Positions 20,901 to 33,775 of a stretch of 64,000 bases of DNA are shown piece after piece; positions within the stretch are counted from its first letter, which is position 1; every line of letters starts with the position of its first letter. Below the pieces are notes generated by a model. It did no database searches and was not told the origin of the DNA. It saw only the letters and a program-made list of their open reading frames with translations. The stretch covers positions 47,295,001-47,359,000 of the forward strand of contig NC_133161.1 in NCBI RefSeq assembly GCF_040802235.1, given 5' to 3'. The translations under genes were made by a program, and so were the position numbers. Source of the DNA: Manis javanica. Taxonomy: Eukaryota; Chordata; Mammalia; Pholidota; Manidae.

Positions 20901-23900
20901 TAAAACCAGTGTGGGGCTCAGCAGCCCAGAAGTTCCTTGTAGTTGTAAAATTCTGATTCCACAACCCAGTATCCCCAGTAGAACTTGCTAAGAGGGCGAC
21001 CTTGGAGGACATCTGCCAGCCAGTCCCCAGACACCTGCTCCGGGCCCCTTCCTGTGACTCTCACACTCCCAAGTCCCTTCCTCCCTCCCTCCCTGCCGCA
21101 GGGACATACAACTACATATGGGGTGTGGGGTTTCTTTTCCTCTTTTATGCTGAGGAAATACTGTTTTATGTATATATATATATATATTGTTTAGAAAACT
21201 ATGCCAAAATTAACGTTAGTGGATTCTGGATGGTGGGGGCTCAGGACAGGAAGCCCACATTGCTCCCTGGCCCTCCCTCTCCCCTCTGGCTTGCAGCCCG
21301 GCCCGTTCTCCTGTAGACTTAACGGGGGGAGAGGTTCCACAGAACCTCAGAGATCACCCACTCTTCTCATGATCACTTGGGGTGTTTACTGTGTGAATGA
21401 ATGGATGTACTGCCGCTCCTCTCCCCTAGAATAGGCCAAAAACTCAGTTCAGTCTGATGGCCTGGAAGCTGGCTGTGATGTGTCCCATCCCGCCCCTCTA
21501 GCTGGTCTGGAGGGCAGTGGGCTCCACAGGGGTGTAGGAGGTGGTCCATGAGGGGGAGGAAGGAAATATGAAATCTTTGCACTTACTAAGTAAAATACCT
21601 ATTTTATACATGTTTATTAAACTGTATCCTCATCCTTTTAATTTATTTGCGTATCTGTTTTATACAGTAATAGTACATGTATGTCATTTACAGTGTATTC
21701 ATGCACACTCATACTTGGGAGGCAGTGCTCACAGTTTTTATTGATTGGGGTGGAGGATCACAAGGCTGAGAGGCATTGCTAGGAGGGTCAGCCTGACTTC
21801 CCCTAATGGGGGCTGAGGCAGGGGATGGGATTCTCTAGCCAAGGTCTAGAAACAGCTAGGAATTCTTTCTTTCTGAAGGTTGTTTTGAAGATAGAAGATG
21901 AAGCAGAGATTGAAAATGAACCAGGTTGGGGTTTTTCTCCTTGGAAAGACATGAGGAAATTAATAAGTAAAGATGGGAGGGCTGGCTGGCCCAGGTGATT
22001 TTTTATCTGAAGACTTAACTTTCATTTCAGGTTAGCGCTTTTTAGAGTTCCAAGATGTTTCGAAGGAGCTGAGCAGCAGTTGTTTTTTCTGGCCTTGGAT
22101 GTCTTCGCAGGACACCGCAGGCCCTGTAGCAAGTTTTCCTGAGGCCAGCATCTGGGTACATGTGCCTTTCTGGAACCCTGCAGCCTGTCTCCCTGCAGCT
22201 GCCCCTTAGGACCCGCCTCCCAGTTGCTGACAGTTATGTTGGATGACAAGGTAGCCCTTGCCGCACGCATGGTAACCCCAGCAGCAGTACATGCTACACA
22301 CACTCCTGTTTTATAAAAGCAAGTGCCCTCAAGAGAGAATGGGACAGTGGATAACAAAAGAAAACTGCTCATGTGACATTTTGCTAATTTACTACCACAT
22401 ACTCCTTTAATGCTTACCAGTGCTGGGCGTGGTTCTTCACTCCTCACAACAACCTGAAGAGGTGGCAGGAGTAGCAGCAGCCCATCTTACGGAGCCGGAA
22501 GCTCAGGGAGGTGGCAGCACCTGGCAGACTGCGGCCTCCCTGTAGGTGGGGAGCTGCTTAGCTCCACCTGCGCTGGGAAATGCAAAGTGAGCACTACACC
22601 TGCTTGATCTGGAGTCATACTTTTATTTTTTTTCTAGTGGATATTCCCAAGCCTCTCAGAACTACCTTATGTTTTGCTGTTTTCACAGCAGGCCTTTATA
22701 AAAATATTTCAAATGTAATATGTATATTATTACAAAAATGGAGTTTACACTGTCTTCTACCTTTTAAGCACTTACTATGTGTAGGTCCTCCTGTGCCAGC
22801 TGTTCAGTAGACATTAATTCTAATCCCTAAACTGCAAGGAAGAGATTTGTGCCCATTTCACAGAAGAGAAAGTAGAGGCCAAGTAGCTTATCACTCACCT
22901 GTCCTGCCCAGCCAAGACATGAACCCAGGTCTGGGCCCGTTCTGTGTTGTTGTAGGACAGGACTAAGTAACACAGATCCTTCTTGGTCCCTGTCCAAAGG
23001 AGATGGTTAATTTCACAAAGCAAAGAGGGCCTTGTAGACTGAGGAGCAGGGTGCAAGTGGCCCACTCAGCCAGGGGCAGTGCCGATTACACCTGGCATTC
23101 CAGTGCTGGCTCTCACTCTCTTCACTCTCAGAGGCATCCCAGGGGGATGATACACTACAGTCCTGCATGCTGCCATGCCACCCTTGGGGCTGGAGCTGCC
23201 CAGCTTCCGGGGGCTGTCCATGGCATCAGCCGCTCAGGGTCTGGGCCCTTTTGATCCAGTGCAGTTTTTAAGTCTTATTTTCTGCTGGGCTTCAGTAAGC
23301 CCTCCGTTGGTCTGAGGCTCTCCACTAGCCCCACTCTGCCCTGGTTGTAAATGTTGCGTGGTTCTTAGTATTCAGGTTAACAAATTAGTCCGATTAGATG
23401 GGTAAATTAGTCATTCTAACTTTCTGAAGTCCTGCTGGAAGAACTTTCAAAATAGCATTTGTGGTTTTCAAACAAGCAATTTAAAGGACACCAGAATGTG
23501 GCATTTGTTTAAGAGTAAAATGTTCCAAACAATGTCCTACTTAAAAGCACATTGAGATTGGTTCGCAGTCAGACTCAGAGACGTGGAGGCGCATAGCCCC
23601 ATGTTGTCTCATCCGAGCCTGTCCAAACTGGGTCTGGTCCAGTTCCTGGGGGTACAGCCAAGTACAGCAGGGCTTCCTGAAACCCTCATTTCATTCCAAA
23701 GCCTCATTTTTGCCAAATATTTTTTCTGCACCACCCAAGAGTTTCTAAACAGACTTGCTCTGAATTCTGAGTGGTGGATGTTCCACTCAGCCACACGGAG
23801 GCAGTTGAGAGGGACGCCGTCAGTCAGAATGGGGCTGGCACGGGGGCTGGGGGCCAGGAAGCAGCCTGGGAAAAAGCCATGTCCCTTAGCGCCGAGAGTG

Positions 23901-25271
23901 CAAACGCTCCTGAAGCTCTCCATGCTCTGTGTCTTCGTGTTGGTGAAAGCGACAGCCATGCCCCGCTTCCAGGGTCACCGGGGATTAAATGAGATGATTT
24001 AATTACACCGGGGATTAAATTACATGCCTGAAGCCTCAGAGGCACTCAGTCAACTCGAGGTTCCTTCCTTTCTTCTTGGAGCCTTTTAAGTGGTAGCCTC
24101 AGATGCTGGCGTCCTTGTTCCTGGCTCAACTGGCTCTTCAAACAATCTTATTAATACCTATTAAAATGAAACCCAATAAAAATGCCAATATTTGGTGTTG
24201 AAATAATTGATGTGGCCAAGCAAGCCCCATGGAGCATCCCGGCAGACCCTTGGTGCAGTGTAGCCTCACACCTGGGGGATGAATTTCACAACTGTAATTG
24301 CTACCATATAATTCTTATTAATGTTGTGCTATAATTCCTATTTATTCCAAGGGGCTTGTAAATGCATTAGGACTTGTCAACATATTATTTTACACTGTTT
24401 ATGATCTGTAGAATTATGTCCTTCAGGGTTGTATTATGCAAAAGCTCAAAATAAACGGCTTTGGGCCTCATTAAAAAAGAGCCAAAAGGGGCTATTTGTT
24501 GAAGTGGTTCTCCATCACTGCTGTCCTGAACAGATGTCAGTGAAGCAGGTTTTTAATTCAGTTCTGAACAGAGCGCTTAACCACAGGAATACATGGGAAT
24601 CCCCTCCTCCCTCCATGCTGAGCCACGTGGCCGGGTGGGGGTTGGGGGGGATTCCTTGAGGGTGGGTGTGCCAGGCAATTGTTTGGTGCTGCATTCCAAT
24701 ATGAAAGTTTGCCCTCAGAGCTCCGGGCATTTCTGTCCCTCTGGTCCCTAGTTTGGGGTAACCCCTCTTTCAGTTCCAAATTTCCTCATGGTCCTCCTAG
24801 CTCAACCTATAAAGAAAAAGATCTGAAATCAATTCCCACTGAAGTATTAACTCTAAGAAGTATAAAATGTAACCTTCTACCTCAGATTTTTGCATTTATT
24901 AGCCAAGAAAGCATAAAGCTAAGGAGACAGTTCTGCGCACTGGAATGTCAGGCTGTGTATGTGCATGTGTGTATCATTGTTGCTTCTTTTTGGTTTTGCC
25001 CTCAGAGCCTTCCCCGCACCTTTGCAGTCACAGACTGGCCTGCCACGGCATCAGGTTCTAGTTCCTGCTCAGCCAGTTCCCAGCCGGGAATTGCTGGGAA
25101 GCCTAACTTGGTCTCTTAGGTGGGAATGTGAATGTCTTCTTCCCAGGGCGGTGCCTGGGACTAGAGGCGCTTGCCATCCCCGTGCCCTCTGGTCACTGCA
25201 GTTCCTCCTGGCGTGTGGGTGGGGAGGGGACTGCTCCTGACACTCTCTGTGCTTCTCCTGTGACCTCACAG
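17956..25271 (+). other. JAZF1: JAZF1 intron 3, distal part (unique DNA with MIR relics)
   Basis: No exon is supported here. The DNA is mostly single-copy. MIR-like relics lie at about 19,750-19,935, 22,390-22,540 and 22,750-22,960 (last two with weaker boundaries), and possibly 23,760-24,060. The last ends with a short local repeat of CACCGGGGATTAAAT. A (TA)n tract lies at about 21,170-21,188, and an A/T-rich tract at 18,212-18,238. Short open frames in this interval have no domain-like content and are treated as chance. An AT-rich, repeat-free block at about 24,110-24,490 is noted separately as a possible conserved element. Confidence 0.8.
19750..19935 (-). repeat. MIR-like SINE relic
   Basis: The sequence has the usual MIR order: a central core with TTGGAATCAGAGACCC, then a C/T-rich stretch, then AAATTGGGGAAACA. 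It is highly diverged. Confidence 0.55.
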
Positions 25272-25441
25272 GCAGTGAGTATGATGAGGAGGAGGTGGAT
25301 TACGAGGAGTCGGACAGCGATGAGTCCTGGACCACAGAGAGCGCCATCAGCTCTGAAGCCATCCTCAGCTCCATGTGCATGAATGGAGGGGAAGAGAAGC
25401 CTTTTGCCTGCCCAGTTCCTGGGTGTAAAAAGAGATACAAG
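25272..25441 (+). CDS. JAZF1: JAZF1 penultimate coding exon
   Basis: JAZF1 (TIP27) is a nuclear zinc-finger protein, about 243 aa in human. It acts as a TR4/NR2C2 cofactor and is part of NuA4/TIP60-type chromatin complexes. This 170-bp exon follows ...CCTCACAG and ends TACAAG|GTAAAAG. After two bases completing a Gly codon it encodes 56 residues: an acidic Ser-rich stretch (SEYDEEEVDYEESDSDES), a linker (TTESAISSEAILSSMCM) and the start of a C2H2 finger (KPFACPVPGCKKRYK). The next exon continues the finger in phase 0. Identity is by recognition of the human protein. The human JAZF1-SUZ12 fusion joins upstream exons, so this exon lies outside the fused part. Confidence 0.97.
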
Positions 25442-27739
25442 GTAAAAGCAGTGCCACCTCACCCGGCAGGACAGCTCCAGGGGTAGCACCTCACTCTGCG
25501 GGGAGCACAGGCCGCCAGAGGCACTTCCCCTGGCACCCTGGGCGTGGGCAGTGCTGGCCCCTGAGTTCTGGGTTTGGTGGGGTGTCCTCTCCACTAACCT
25601 ATGTGGAGCTGTAGGTCAGGAGATATTTTTGTAGGAGGCCGTGTCTTTGATATTCTTCAAATTTGTGTGGTTATCAGGCAGAATCTCAGATGTGTCACCT
25701 GCTAAATCAGCCAAACACCTTCCCCAGTGGTTTGGCTCTCGACGGCTCGCAGAAGCCCACTTTGAAGTCTGGAAAGCCCGCCAATGGCTCATGGGAGGCC
25801 TTTTTGGAAACACTGTATGCAGCTTCCAGCTGAGGAAGTTCTTGCTTCCTTCCCCCAACTGGCATGAAAGGAGAGCAGGAGAAAAAATGTTCTCAGCAAA
25901 CCACCCACTTGAGCTTTAGCACCCACTCTGTAGGTAGCACAGGACTCTCTGGGAGCCTGACTCGGAGTGTCACCGGCAGCCGGGGGCACTGAATTTTCTA
26001 TTAAGAAATTTCAAAGGGACAAAACAATGAGAAACACCCACAGCATCCAAGTGTGGGTCCAGAGGGTACCTTAAAAAGCAAATTGTAAACTTTCCTGCGA
26101 AGTGTTAGCAGCTCTAAAAGTCCGTGAGATAGGAATACAACCTGGTACATTTGGTGACATGCTAATTTACCCATAGCTCTGATTATTTTTTCAAAAGGCT
26201 TGAAAAATGTGTGATAACAAGCACTTCTCATATTGCTCTCTTAAATATGTCTCTTTACACTGAAAATAATCCCTTTCAGTACTTCTTATACCTGCCTCTG
26301 ATAGAAAAGCATAAGACACAAATACCTCACAAGGTAAGTGGCCCAGGTTTCACCTGCTCTACTGTTAAATGTCATGGGAAGTCCAGATGCACTTGCTTAA
26401 ACTAAAGGAAGACCTGATGGAGTAAGGCATCCCATCAGCGCTAACAAGTGCAGCACAGGCCAGTACGTGTGCCAGAAGGTGGGCACACATCTGTGTGTCT
26501 GGGGCGTGTGGTGGGTGAACAGGAAAGGCAGCGAAGCTGCTCACTCAGGAAACCAAGGGGATTGTTGGATGGGCTTGTTTTCCCAGAGGGCAGCTCTGTG
26601 CTGCAGAAAGAGGTTTTTCCTTTCTTAAATTTCAAAGTGGGGAACACTAGTCAGAGCTAGCATTGTACGCTGCCTGCTCTCCGATGCCGGGTCCCGCCAC
26701 GGCCCGCCTCAGCTACTCCCCCGGCTTCACTGCCCTGCCGCCTTCCCGTAAGTACCCGAACACTGTTGAAGGATGTCTTGCCCATCAGCTGTGTTAAGAG
26801 GGAGCCAAGTAATGACCCAGACTGGGGCTGTGTAAGCTACACCCTTTGTTCTGGCTGAAGAAGGTGAGCATTCAGGCCTCCTACCTCTAGCTTCATTTCC
26901 TTGTTTCCATCCTGTTCCCTGGTCATTTCTACTTTGTTGTCATCATCCCTTTATTCTTCTGCTTTTTTTCTTGGGTTTCCAGCAGTTTCCTCCCGCAGTT
27001 GTCTGTGGCTGGGTTGCTGGTGGCTTTTCTGTGTGTTCTTTCTCCATCTAAGGCCAAAGGAAAATTAAGTGACCCATGGGCTGCAGAGGCTGCCTGCTCC
27101 AGTATCACTGACTGGCAAGTGACATGGTGGCAATCAGTGGCCCTGATTTCCACAAGGGAAGTAGTGTAAGTTTCCTTTTCTGGGCCAGAATGTCAAGCAA
27201 TGAGACATGGGACAAGCACAAGCATGTAACTACCCCTCCTACCCAAGGGCCTGAGAGGAGCGGGGTCGCACTCCCTGAAGCTGCAGTTTGACTCCCTGCC
27301 GGGAAGTTCCTGGCTGCAGGGCAGTGGTGATCTCTGGTTTAATTATTATTGCATCATGTTTGCTGCATGGCTCTATGAGTTAGGTGTTGGCAAGAGGCGG
27401 GTTGGATGAGCTGTGTGCCGTGGAGTCAGGCAGACTCCAGGAGGGCTGCCGTCCTGTGTATCCCCGGGGCTCACTACTTCAGACTTGTCCCGTTCCCTCC
27501 CCGTTGGCAGGAGTCTCTGACCAGTTGGTCTCTCAAGCACGGACTCAGGACCAGCTCTTCTCACCATTCCACTGGCATGTGCAGAACTGGAGGAAAATAA
27601 GCAAACTTCTCAGGTTCAACCTTCAGTAGGGCAAGGGGAGGGGCCCAGTGGCCCACCGAAGTCTCCATGTTGGTTCCCAGGTTAATTCCTTTGCCTACAT
27701 GCCTCCCTCCCCCCTTCCCTCCTTTCTCCTTCAGTACCC

Positions 27740-27960
27740 TCACTTAAATTCCTCTCATTTCTCAAGGCACAGCTCAAATGCCCCTTCCTCTGGGAAGCCC
27801 TTACCTTTTTCCAGACTGACTCCCGCTCACAGATACAGGTTCCACCCTCTGACCACTGCACGTGCTCTGTTGACACTACCAGCTGAACACAGAATACCTT
27901 ACAACCCGAGGGACTGTACAGTGCTTAGACCCCCCAGCATCCAGCATGGCTCTTGGACAG
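27740..27960. repeat. L2-like relic
   Basis: CACAGCTCAAATGCCCCTTCCTCTGGGAAGCCC-type text (seen at about 27,768-27,800) is typical of L2 3' sequence. It is diverged and the boundaries are approximate. Confidence 0.5.
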
Positions 27961-29028
27961 AATAGGTACTCTTGAGGATAAAGGGACAGAGGAAAGCACA
28001 TGGAGAAGAGGGAGCAATGTGGGCTTGCTTCCCCGACCCCAGGAACCCCAGTGCAACAGCATGATTCCTTCTTTTGGATTCTTCCCAGATACATTCGGGA
28101 CCAGGAACAATTGATCTTCTCTACCTCAAGTGCTGCACACACTTTTCTTCTGACTTTAGGCACGAGAGAGAGGACTCCCCAAGCTTATAACTGGAAATAG
28201 GTTTAAAAGATGGGCGGAAGTGCTTTGAGGTTTTTTTCTTCTGAAAATGTTTAAAGATTAAAAGGCATTTTGCTACTTTTCTCTTAGGCAATATATAACA
28301 GAACAAGCCCTCCCCACCCAGTTTCTCTGATAAAGCCCTCTGCTGCATCAAGAACACTGTTTCAGCGACATAGTATCTGTCCTCTGATATCTAGATACAC
28401 AGCCAAGCAGATGAAGAGCTCAGGGTATCCCCAGGAAGGGTACTTAGGCCTCTCCCTCCATGGCTGTAAGTCTCCTTGCTTCATCTAAGGGTCCCATCAG
28501 AAGCCCTGGTATAGAGCATAACTGACAGCCTTTCTGGATGGTAACTGGGCAGTACAGAATGAGACCTTCTTAAAGTGTTACATACTCTTTAACTCCGTAA
28601 TTCTCCCAGAATTTTGTCCTAAGCACATCATCAAAGGTATAAAGATGGAAGTACAATAGTTTATCACATTAAAGTTGGCACAAATTTGGGAAATAATAAA
28701 TTTCTATTAGGAGAATAAAGAGAGTTCTGCCATCGAAACCCTATTTTCAAAAAAATGATGACAACAGAATCTAATCTCATATCTCATAGGAAAAAAAATA
28801 CCTCAGATGTTAAAAGTGGTTACATTTTTTTCATGCTCTTCTCTATTTTCTAAATATCTACAATTACCTACACTGGACACAGATTACTTTAGTAACAGGG
28901 AAGAAAAAAGACCTGATTCCCACCTGACTCGCCTTGGACATTCTGTGCCATGTTGATCCAGGGGGGAGAGACTTGCATTTCAGCTCTCAGGATGGAGTGT
29001 CACATGCTACGTTTCCAAGTGGCTTCAC

Positions 29029-29446
29029 ATTTTTTTTCCAAGGAGTCACTGGTTTTATTTTTTATGTACATTTTTTAAAGTTTTTTATTAAGGTATGATT
29101 GATATACTCTTATATGAAGGTTTCACATGAAAAAACAATGTGGTTACTACACTTACCCATATTATCAAGTCCCCACCCATACCCCAACGCACTGTCCATC
29201 AGTGCAGCAAGTTGCCAGAGATCCACTATGTCCCTTCTCTGTGATAGTTCTCCCCGTGATCCCCCACACCATGTGTACTAAACACGATACCCCTCAGTCC
29301 CCCTCTCCCTCCCTCCCCACCCACCCTCCCACACCCCTCCCCTTTGGTAACCACTAGTTCATTCTTGGAGTCTCTTGAGTGTGCTGCCATTTTGTTCCTT
29401 CAGATTTGCTTCATGAGGGAAATCATTTGGCATTTGTCTCTCTCTG
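29029..29446 (-). mobile_element. L1 3' UTR fragment with 13-bp target-site duplication
   Basis: This is a minus-strand L1 3' end, 5'-truncated within the 3' UTR. It is flanked by CAAGTGGCTTCAC at 29,016-29,028 and 29,447-29,459. In L1 sense the 3' UTR ends in A-rich sequence near 29,055-29,085. About 20 non-L1 bases (around 29,038-29,057) and a final A-run of eight at the duplication follow, suggesting a very short 3' transduction. Confidence 0.85.
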
Positions 29447-31425
29447 CAAGTGGCTTCACTTTTAACTGTTAGTACCACCACCACCCCCAGCTTCTGTGTT
29501 TAAATTTTTCTTCCTTATCAAAGCTCCAGGTGACTTCATTCTCTCCTCTACTACAGGAAATTGTAAGTTACAGTTTCTATATTAACAACATGTGTCACAT
29601 ACCTATTCAGGCCTGAATGCTGAAAACGAAGATCAAATACCGTAAAGGACATGATAGGCCCAGTTTGGCATTGACTCTGGATTTCAGTTTGATTTGGAGT
29701 CGAATTTTGAGAAGAGCCTCTAATTGTTGGGTGTCTCTTACTGATTCAATTCCCTTACCTGGGCAGGTAGTTTCTGGTGGTTGGAGAACCTGGTACAGCA
29801 ATGAACCAGTGCCAGCCTTGCCCAGTCCATCACCTCAGTCTCTCCTTCCCCACTGCTGTATGTGAATGGACTGATAGGGCAAATCTTGAGTCTAGTTAGA
29901 GCAAGTACTAATATCTGTGGTAATGGTGGCCCACTGACACTTGTGAGCACTTGAAATCCCAGCAACAAAGAGAAGAGATGTTAAAGCAGGTTTTTCTAGG
30001 TTCTTGAGCCAGACCTGGAAATGCCATGTTTCCGAATGTGCAACTGGCTTCCTAATTTTTTTAGAATGAGGCAATATATGGAGTTGGCTGTTTTTTTCAC
30101 AGCCTCAAAGCCAAACACACAAAACAATGTTTACATTCAAGCTGGGAACAGCCCACAGAACCTACTGTTATCATCCCTCAACCCTGGGTTTGTCCCTCTG
30201 ATGATCTGGCCATGTTGGACTGACAGCTCTAACAATTTCTGGCTTCAAACTTTCCCCTGCCTAGTTATGGAAATGCAGGCCTGGATGGAGTACCTACGGT
30301 CTGATCCTGTTGGAGTTGCTATGCTTTTCTGCTTGTGACTCAAATGTTTTATTTTTGATCTCCTGTTTTCTGACATGGTGTGAGTGGTACTGGGGCATAG
30401 GGATAGCTGGAGTTTTAGTGATTCTTCTTGCAACAAGTTCTTGTGAAAACAAGGACATGAAATTTTTTAGTAATCCTCCCTTTACCCACAGAAAGGAACC
30501 CTAGTAGTTGCTCGGTGTGTTATCTGTTGAGCTAATAGTCATTAAACAGATGGATGCAAATGTCTAGCATTTGTGAGCCAGTAGACTTCTTAACTGTATT
30601 TAGAAAACTAGTTTTTTCTAATGTTCATAAAACTATTAACTCACTCTCCTTCAGGTAGCTTACAACTGTTACTCTATTTCATGGTTCTGTGGGTTGCCTG
30701 ACTCCAGCTGGGTGGTTCTTGCCTAAGTCTCTCATGTAGTTGCAGTTTAAAATGCCAGCCGGGGCTAGATATACAAAGTTGGCTTCTTTACTCCTGAGGC
30801 CTCTGGTGGGATGGCTGGGACAGTGGGCTAGTAGGGCACATCTCCCATCTGTCTTAACGGGTGGCATCGTACCCCTGCCCTCTCTCTATCCCACTGCAGC
30901 CAGTTCTTACTCCCCACCGTGCCTCTGAATATCCATGAGGGGCTCTTCACCCTCCATGTGGAGACTGATGCAGGGAGCACTGGGGCTGAAGAAGGTGGGA
31001 GCTAGGCGTTCAGGGCAGAGGGTGCTTGTCCATGTTCAACTCACTGGACAGCCTTCAGACTCTGAGCAGCCAACTGGTTGCTGTTTGGCACCCCTGGGTC
31101 CACCAAGTCAAGTAGAAGGTCAAGCAGAATTCTCTACCACAGGACTTAGAAAAGTATGTAAGAAGTCAGTACTCTAGTTTTCAGAATAGTTGAGGCGTAT
31201 CTGAAACTGTCATGCATGACCCAGTCTGCACGGCCCACAATCATTATGCACGTGCTAGACTGCTCAAAGGGTCACAGCTGGAGTCCATGCAAAGCATCCT
31301 TTTACATGGCTGCCATCCAGGCGGGCGCTGGCCGACTGCCGTCCACACCCACACTGAGATGCTCCCGAGGCTGATAGCCATCATGTGAAGCCATCTGACA
31401 GGTGATACTTTTGTCTCTTCCACAG

Positions 31426-31602
31426 AATGTGAATGGCATAAAGTACCATGCTAAGAATGGTCACAGAACACAGATTCGTGTCCGCAAACCATTCAAATGT
31501 CGCTGTGGTAAGAGTTACAAGACAGCTCAGGGCCTGCGGCACCACACAATCAACTTCCACCCCCCGGTGTCGGCTGAGATTATCAGGAAGATGCAGCAAT
31601 AA
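31426..31602 (+). CDS. JAZF1: JAZF1 terminal coding exon
   Basis: After the acceptor TCTTCCACAG, this exon encodes 58 residues and a TAA stop. It completes the finger begun in the previous exon (NVNGIKYHAKNGH). It then encodes the last C2H2-like finger (FKCRCGKSYKTAQGLRHHTINFH) and the C-terminus PPVSAEIIRKMQQ. The spacing of the Cys pair in the last finger is CXC rather than CX2-4C, a feature of this family. I see no damage. The sequence matches the human protein as I know it, so the gene is functional in appearance. Confidence 0.97.
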   Translation, partial: NVNGIKYHAKNGHRTQIRVRKPFKCRCGKSYKTAQGLRHHTINFHPPVSAEIIRKMQQ

Positions 31603-33775
31603 CACGCTGGTCGTAACTGTGCCAAGAAATCCTCACCAGCAGTTGCTGATTTTGAATACAGCCACCTTTTTGCAGGGGAAGCATTCAGCAACCCTTTAAA
31701 AAGAATTAAATGCATGCTTTAAATTTTTTCTGTAATTTTGGAATGATGTATCTTTGTAGAGTTAATGATTTTGTACATTTGCACATGTAATCATCATACC
31801 CATTTTCATTACTTCAATATAAGGTGCTAAACAAAAAAGCTCTAGGTTCTTCACATTTCCCCCAAAACAAAATAAAGTTGAGGGCATGTTACATGTTGTT
31901 TAGTTGTATTGCAGTGATATTAACTGGGGGGAGGAGCGGCTGGCACTGAGATTTTTTTTTTCCAAGATTGTAATGTGATTGAAGTTTTTCAACACATAAA
32001 CTCACTATATTCAAAACCAAAATAATACCTTCATTATCAAGCTGGTTACCATGCCTTACATAATGGAGTTAGTATTTGTGAGTAGAAAGACATTAGGTAA
32101 TGGAAATATAAATAAAAATGTTTAACATAATATGCTAAAAATATTTTCATATTTAAATAACATACATAAAAGGTGTGCTTTCTGTGTTTTATATTATCTT
32201 GCAAATCTTTTAGCCCTTTAAAAAGCTGAGAATCTTGCCATCTGACTTACCAATCATTTTAGTGTTATAAATGGCATTTTTGTATAAAAGTCTACTCAGT
32301 TCACACATTAACACATTCATTGAGTGCCTGCTGGATGCAAGGGATTCCATTTATGCCTATTGATACTTGTGGACCAAGATACCAGTTTAGTGAAATACTT
32401 TTTCCCTTAAATCTGTTAGGAAACACTTTTTGAAATACTGAAGTGCAAATTTTGTGTGTGTGGAATTTAGTTCTATCTTCATCTTTAGGTGAAGTTTTAA
32501 AGCACTTTGTAGTTCTCTATTGCCAACAGATTTAATGTTTTATGTGTTGCCAATTCTTGCAACCATCGCCCTAGCAAACCTGTGGGTTGCAAACAAATAT
32601 ACAAACATGTTGCAAAGAGGAACATTTTCATTAATTAAGACTCCTATTGCCTCTTCTTCATGCCTACTGTGTTTTGACTTCTTTTAAAGGCACTTTTCCA
32701 TCAACATTATCGATGTCTGTAGTCCCACTGGAAATGTCTGTTTAGCATTGTTAAACATTTTGCCGAAATACAAAATTGAGCCTTACTGACAATTAAGTGC
32801 TTCTTGCAGCAGGTGGTCAAAGAGTGACTAATATGACCCATCAAAGTAACGCCTGGACCATTCCTGAAGTTTTTCTCATCAACAATACCATCACGCCTTG
32901 AGTGCTCTTCCCTCCCAAGTGCTATTCTATAAACATGAGAGTTTACCAGTTGCCTAATTATGCAATAAAAATTGCTGTGAGATGGCTAGCTGCCTGCAAA
33001 ACTGGTGAAAAGCAAACTCAAAATGCTTATAACTTGTTCTCATTTGATGGCAGTTTTACAGCTGGGAAGCAGGTGTCCCCTCCTCCTCAATTTTTCAGAT
33101 ATTTAAAAAAAGGATTGACAATTCTGTTAGCCAGACGGGTAAATTTCTATATTCTTGTGAATCCCTCATAATGAGGGATTTTAAAGTATTTATGAAAATT
33201 ATGCCCTCTAAAAATTTCCTCAGATCTCTGAAGAGCGGTCTTGGTCCTGAGTAAAGTGTGATCCAGACATGAGAAGCAACCAGTTGGTGCATAAGAAGGC
33301 CCTACTTGGCTATTTCATATTTACTTAAGGTAGACCAAACTTTTTTTAGGCCAGCAATTATTCAGCTCTGCTCCTTAATAGTGCAAGAAATTGTAGGCTG
33401 GATCAGTAGTTCAACAGCTAAACAGTCATAAAATAGTCATTGTGCATGTTAAATTTCAACTATAAAGCAAATTCTGATTTCTACTTATTCATTGTGACAG
33501 TATTACTAAACAGGTGAGGATGGGAATATGTTGTTATACCGTGTGTAGTGAATGTATTGTACTGTGTGTGTGTGGAAACTGTGCTTTAAATTATATTTTC
33601 ATATGTTTTGTTGGGGACAGAGCACATAAGTTTGAAAGCAACAGAGGTTTGTTTTAGAACTGAAAGCAACTTAACGAATCAGAATTCCTGTCAAGAAAAG
33701 CTGCTTATAAATGTAAGTGAAATAAAATCTAAAATAAACTGCCTCTGACCCAAAATAAACTTGGCTCTTTATTTT
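31603..33775 (+). other. JAZF1: JAZF1 3' UTR
   Basis: About 2.17 kb of AT-rich, largely repeat-free sequence follow the stop. A proximal AATAAA lies at 31,871-31,876. Three distal AATAAA signals at 33,721, 33,733 and 33,754 precede a T-rich stretch (GGCTCTTTATTTTCATT). The length fits the long 3' UTR of human JAZF1. The end point is estimated from the last signal. Frames such as 32,902-33,171 are not coding in my judgement. Confidence 0.75.
33721..33759 (+). terminator. JAZF1: Cluster of three poly(A) signals ending JAZF1
   Basis: Three AATAAA hexamers lie within 39 bases, with a downstream U-rich element at about 33,766-33,777. Use of this site is inferred from position and spacing. Confidence 0.7.

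Larger units (their letters stand above)
25442..31425 (+). other. JAZF1: JAZF1 last intron (6.0 kb)
   Basis: This intron runs from the donor GTAAAAG to the acceptor CTCTTCCACAG. It contains an L2-like relic (about 27,740-27,960), a possible very old L1 piece (about 28,530-28,720) and an L1 3' fragment with its target-site duplication (29,016-29,459). The rest appears single-copy. No further JAZF1 exon is seen. Confidence 0.85.

Noticed and set aside
22022..22447. 141-codon minus-strand frame in JAZF1 intron 3
   Set aside because: No recognisable domain, ends in a MIR-like region, and has ordinary intron composition.
23583..24002. Overlapping frames on both strands of 116-139 codons
   Set aside because: Several frames are open at once over GC-richer DNA, which argues for chance rather than coding.
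24679..25119. 146-codon plus-strand frame just upstream of a JAZF1 exon
   Set aside because: It does not join the exon at 25,272 in frame, contains no known JAZF1 sequence, and lacks an acceptor-donor context.
26684..26747. ATG-initiated GC-rich stretch followed by a strong donor (CCTTCCC|GTAAGTAC) in the JAZF1 last intron, resembling an alternative first exon
   Set aside because: Joining it to the terminal exon at 31,426 (phase 0) is out of frame because the stretch is 64 bp, and no promoter or homologous exon is known to me. It is kept only as a chance signal.
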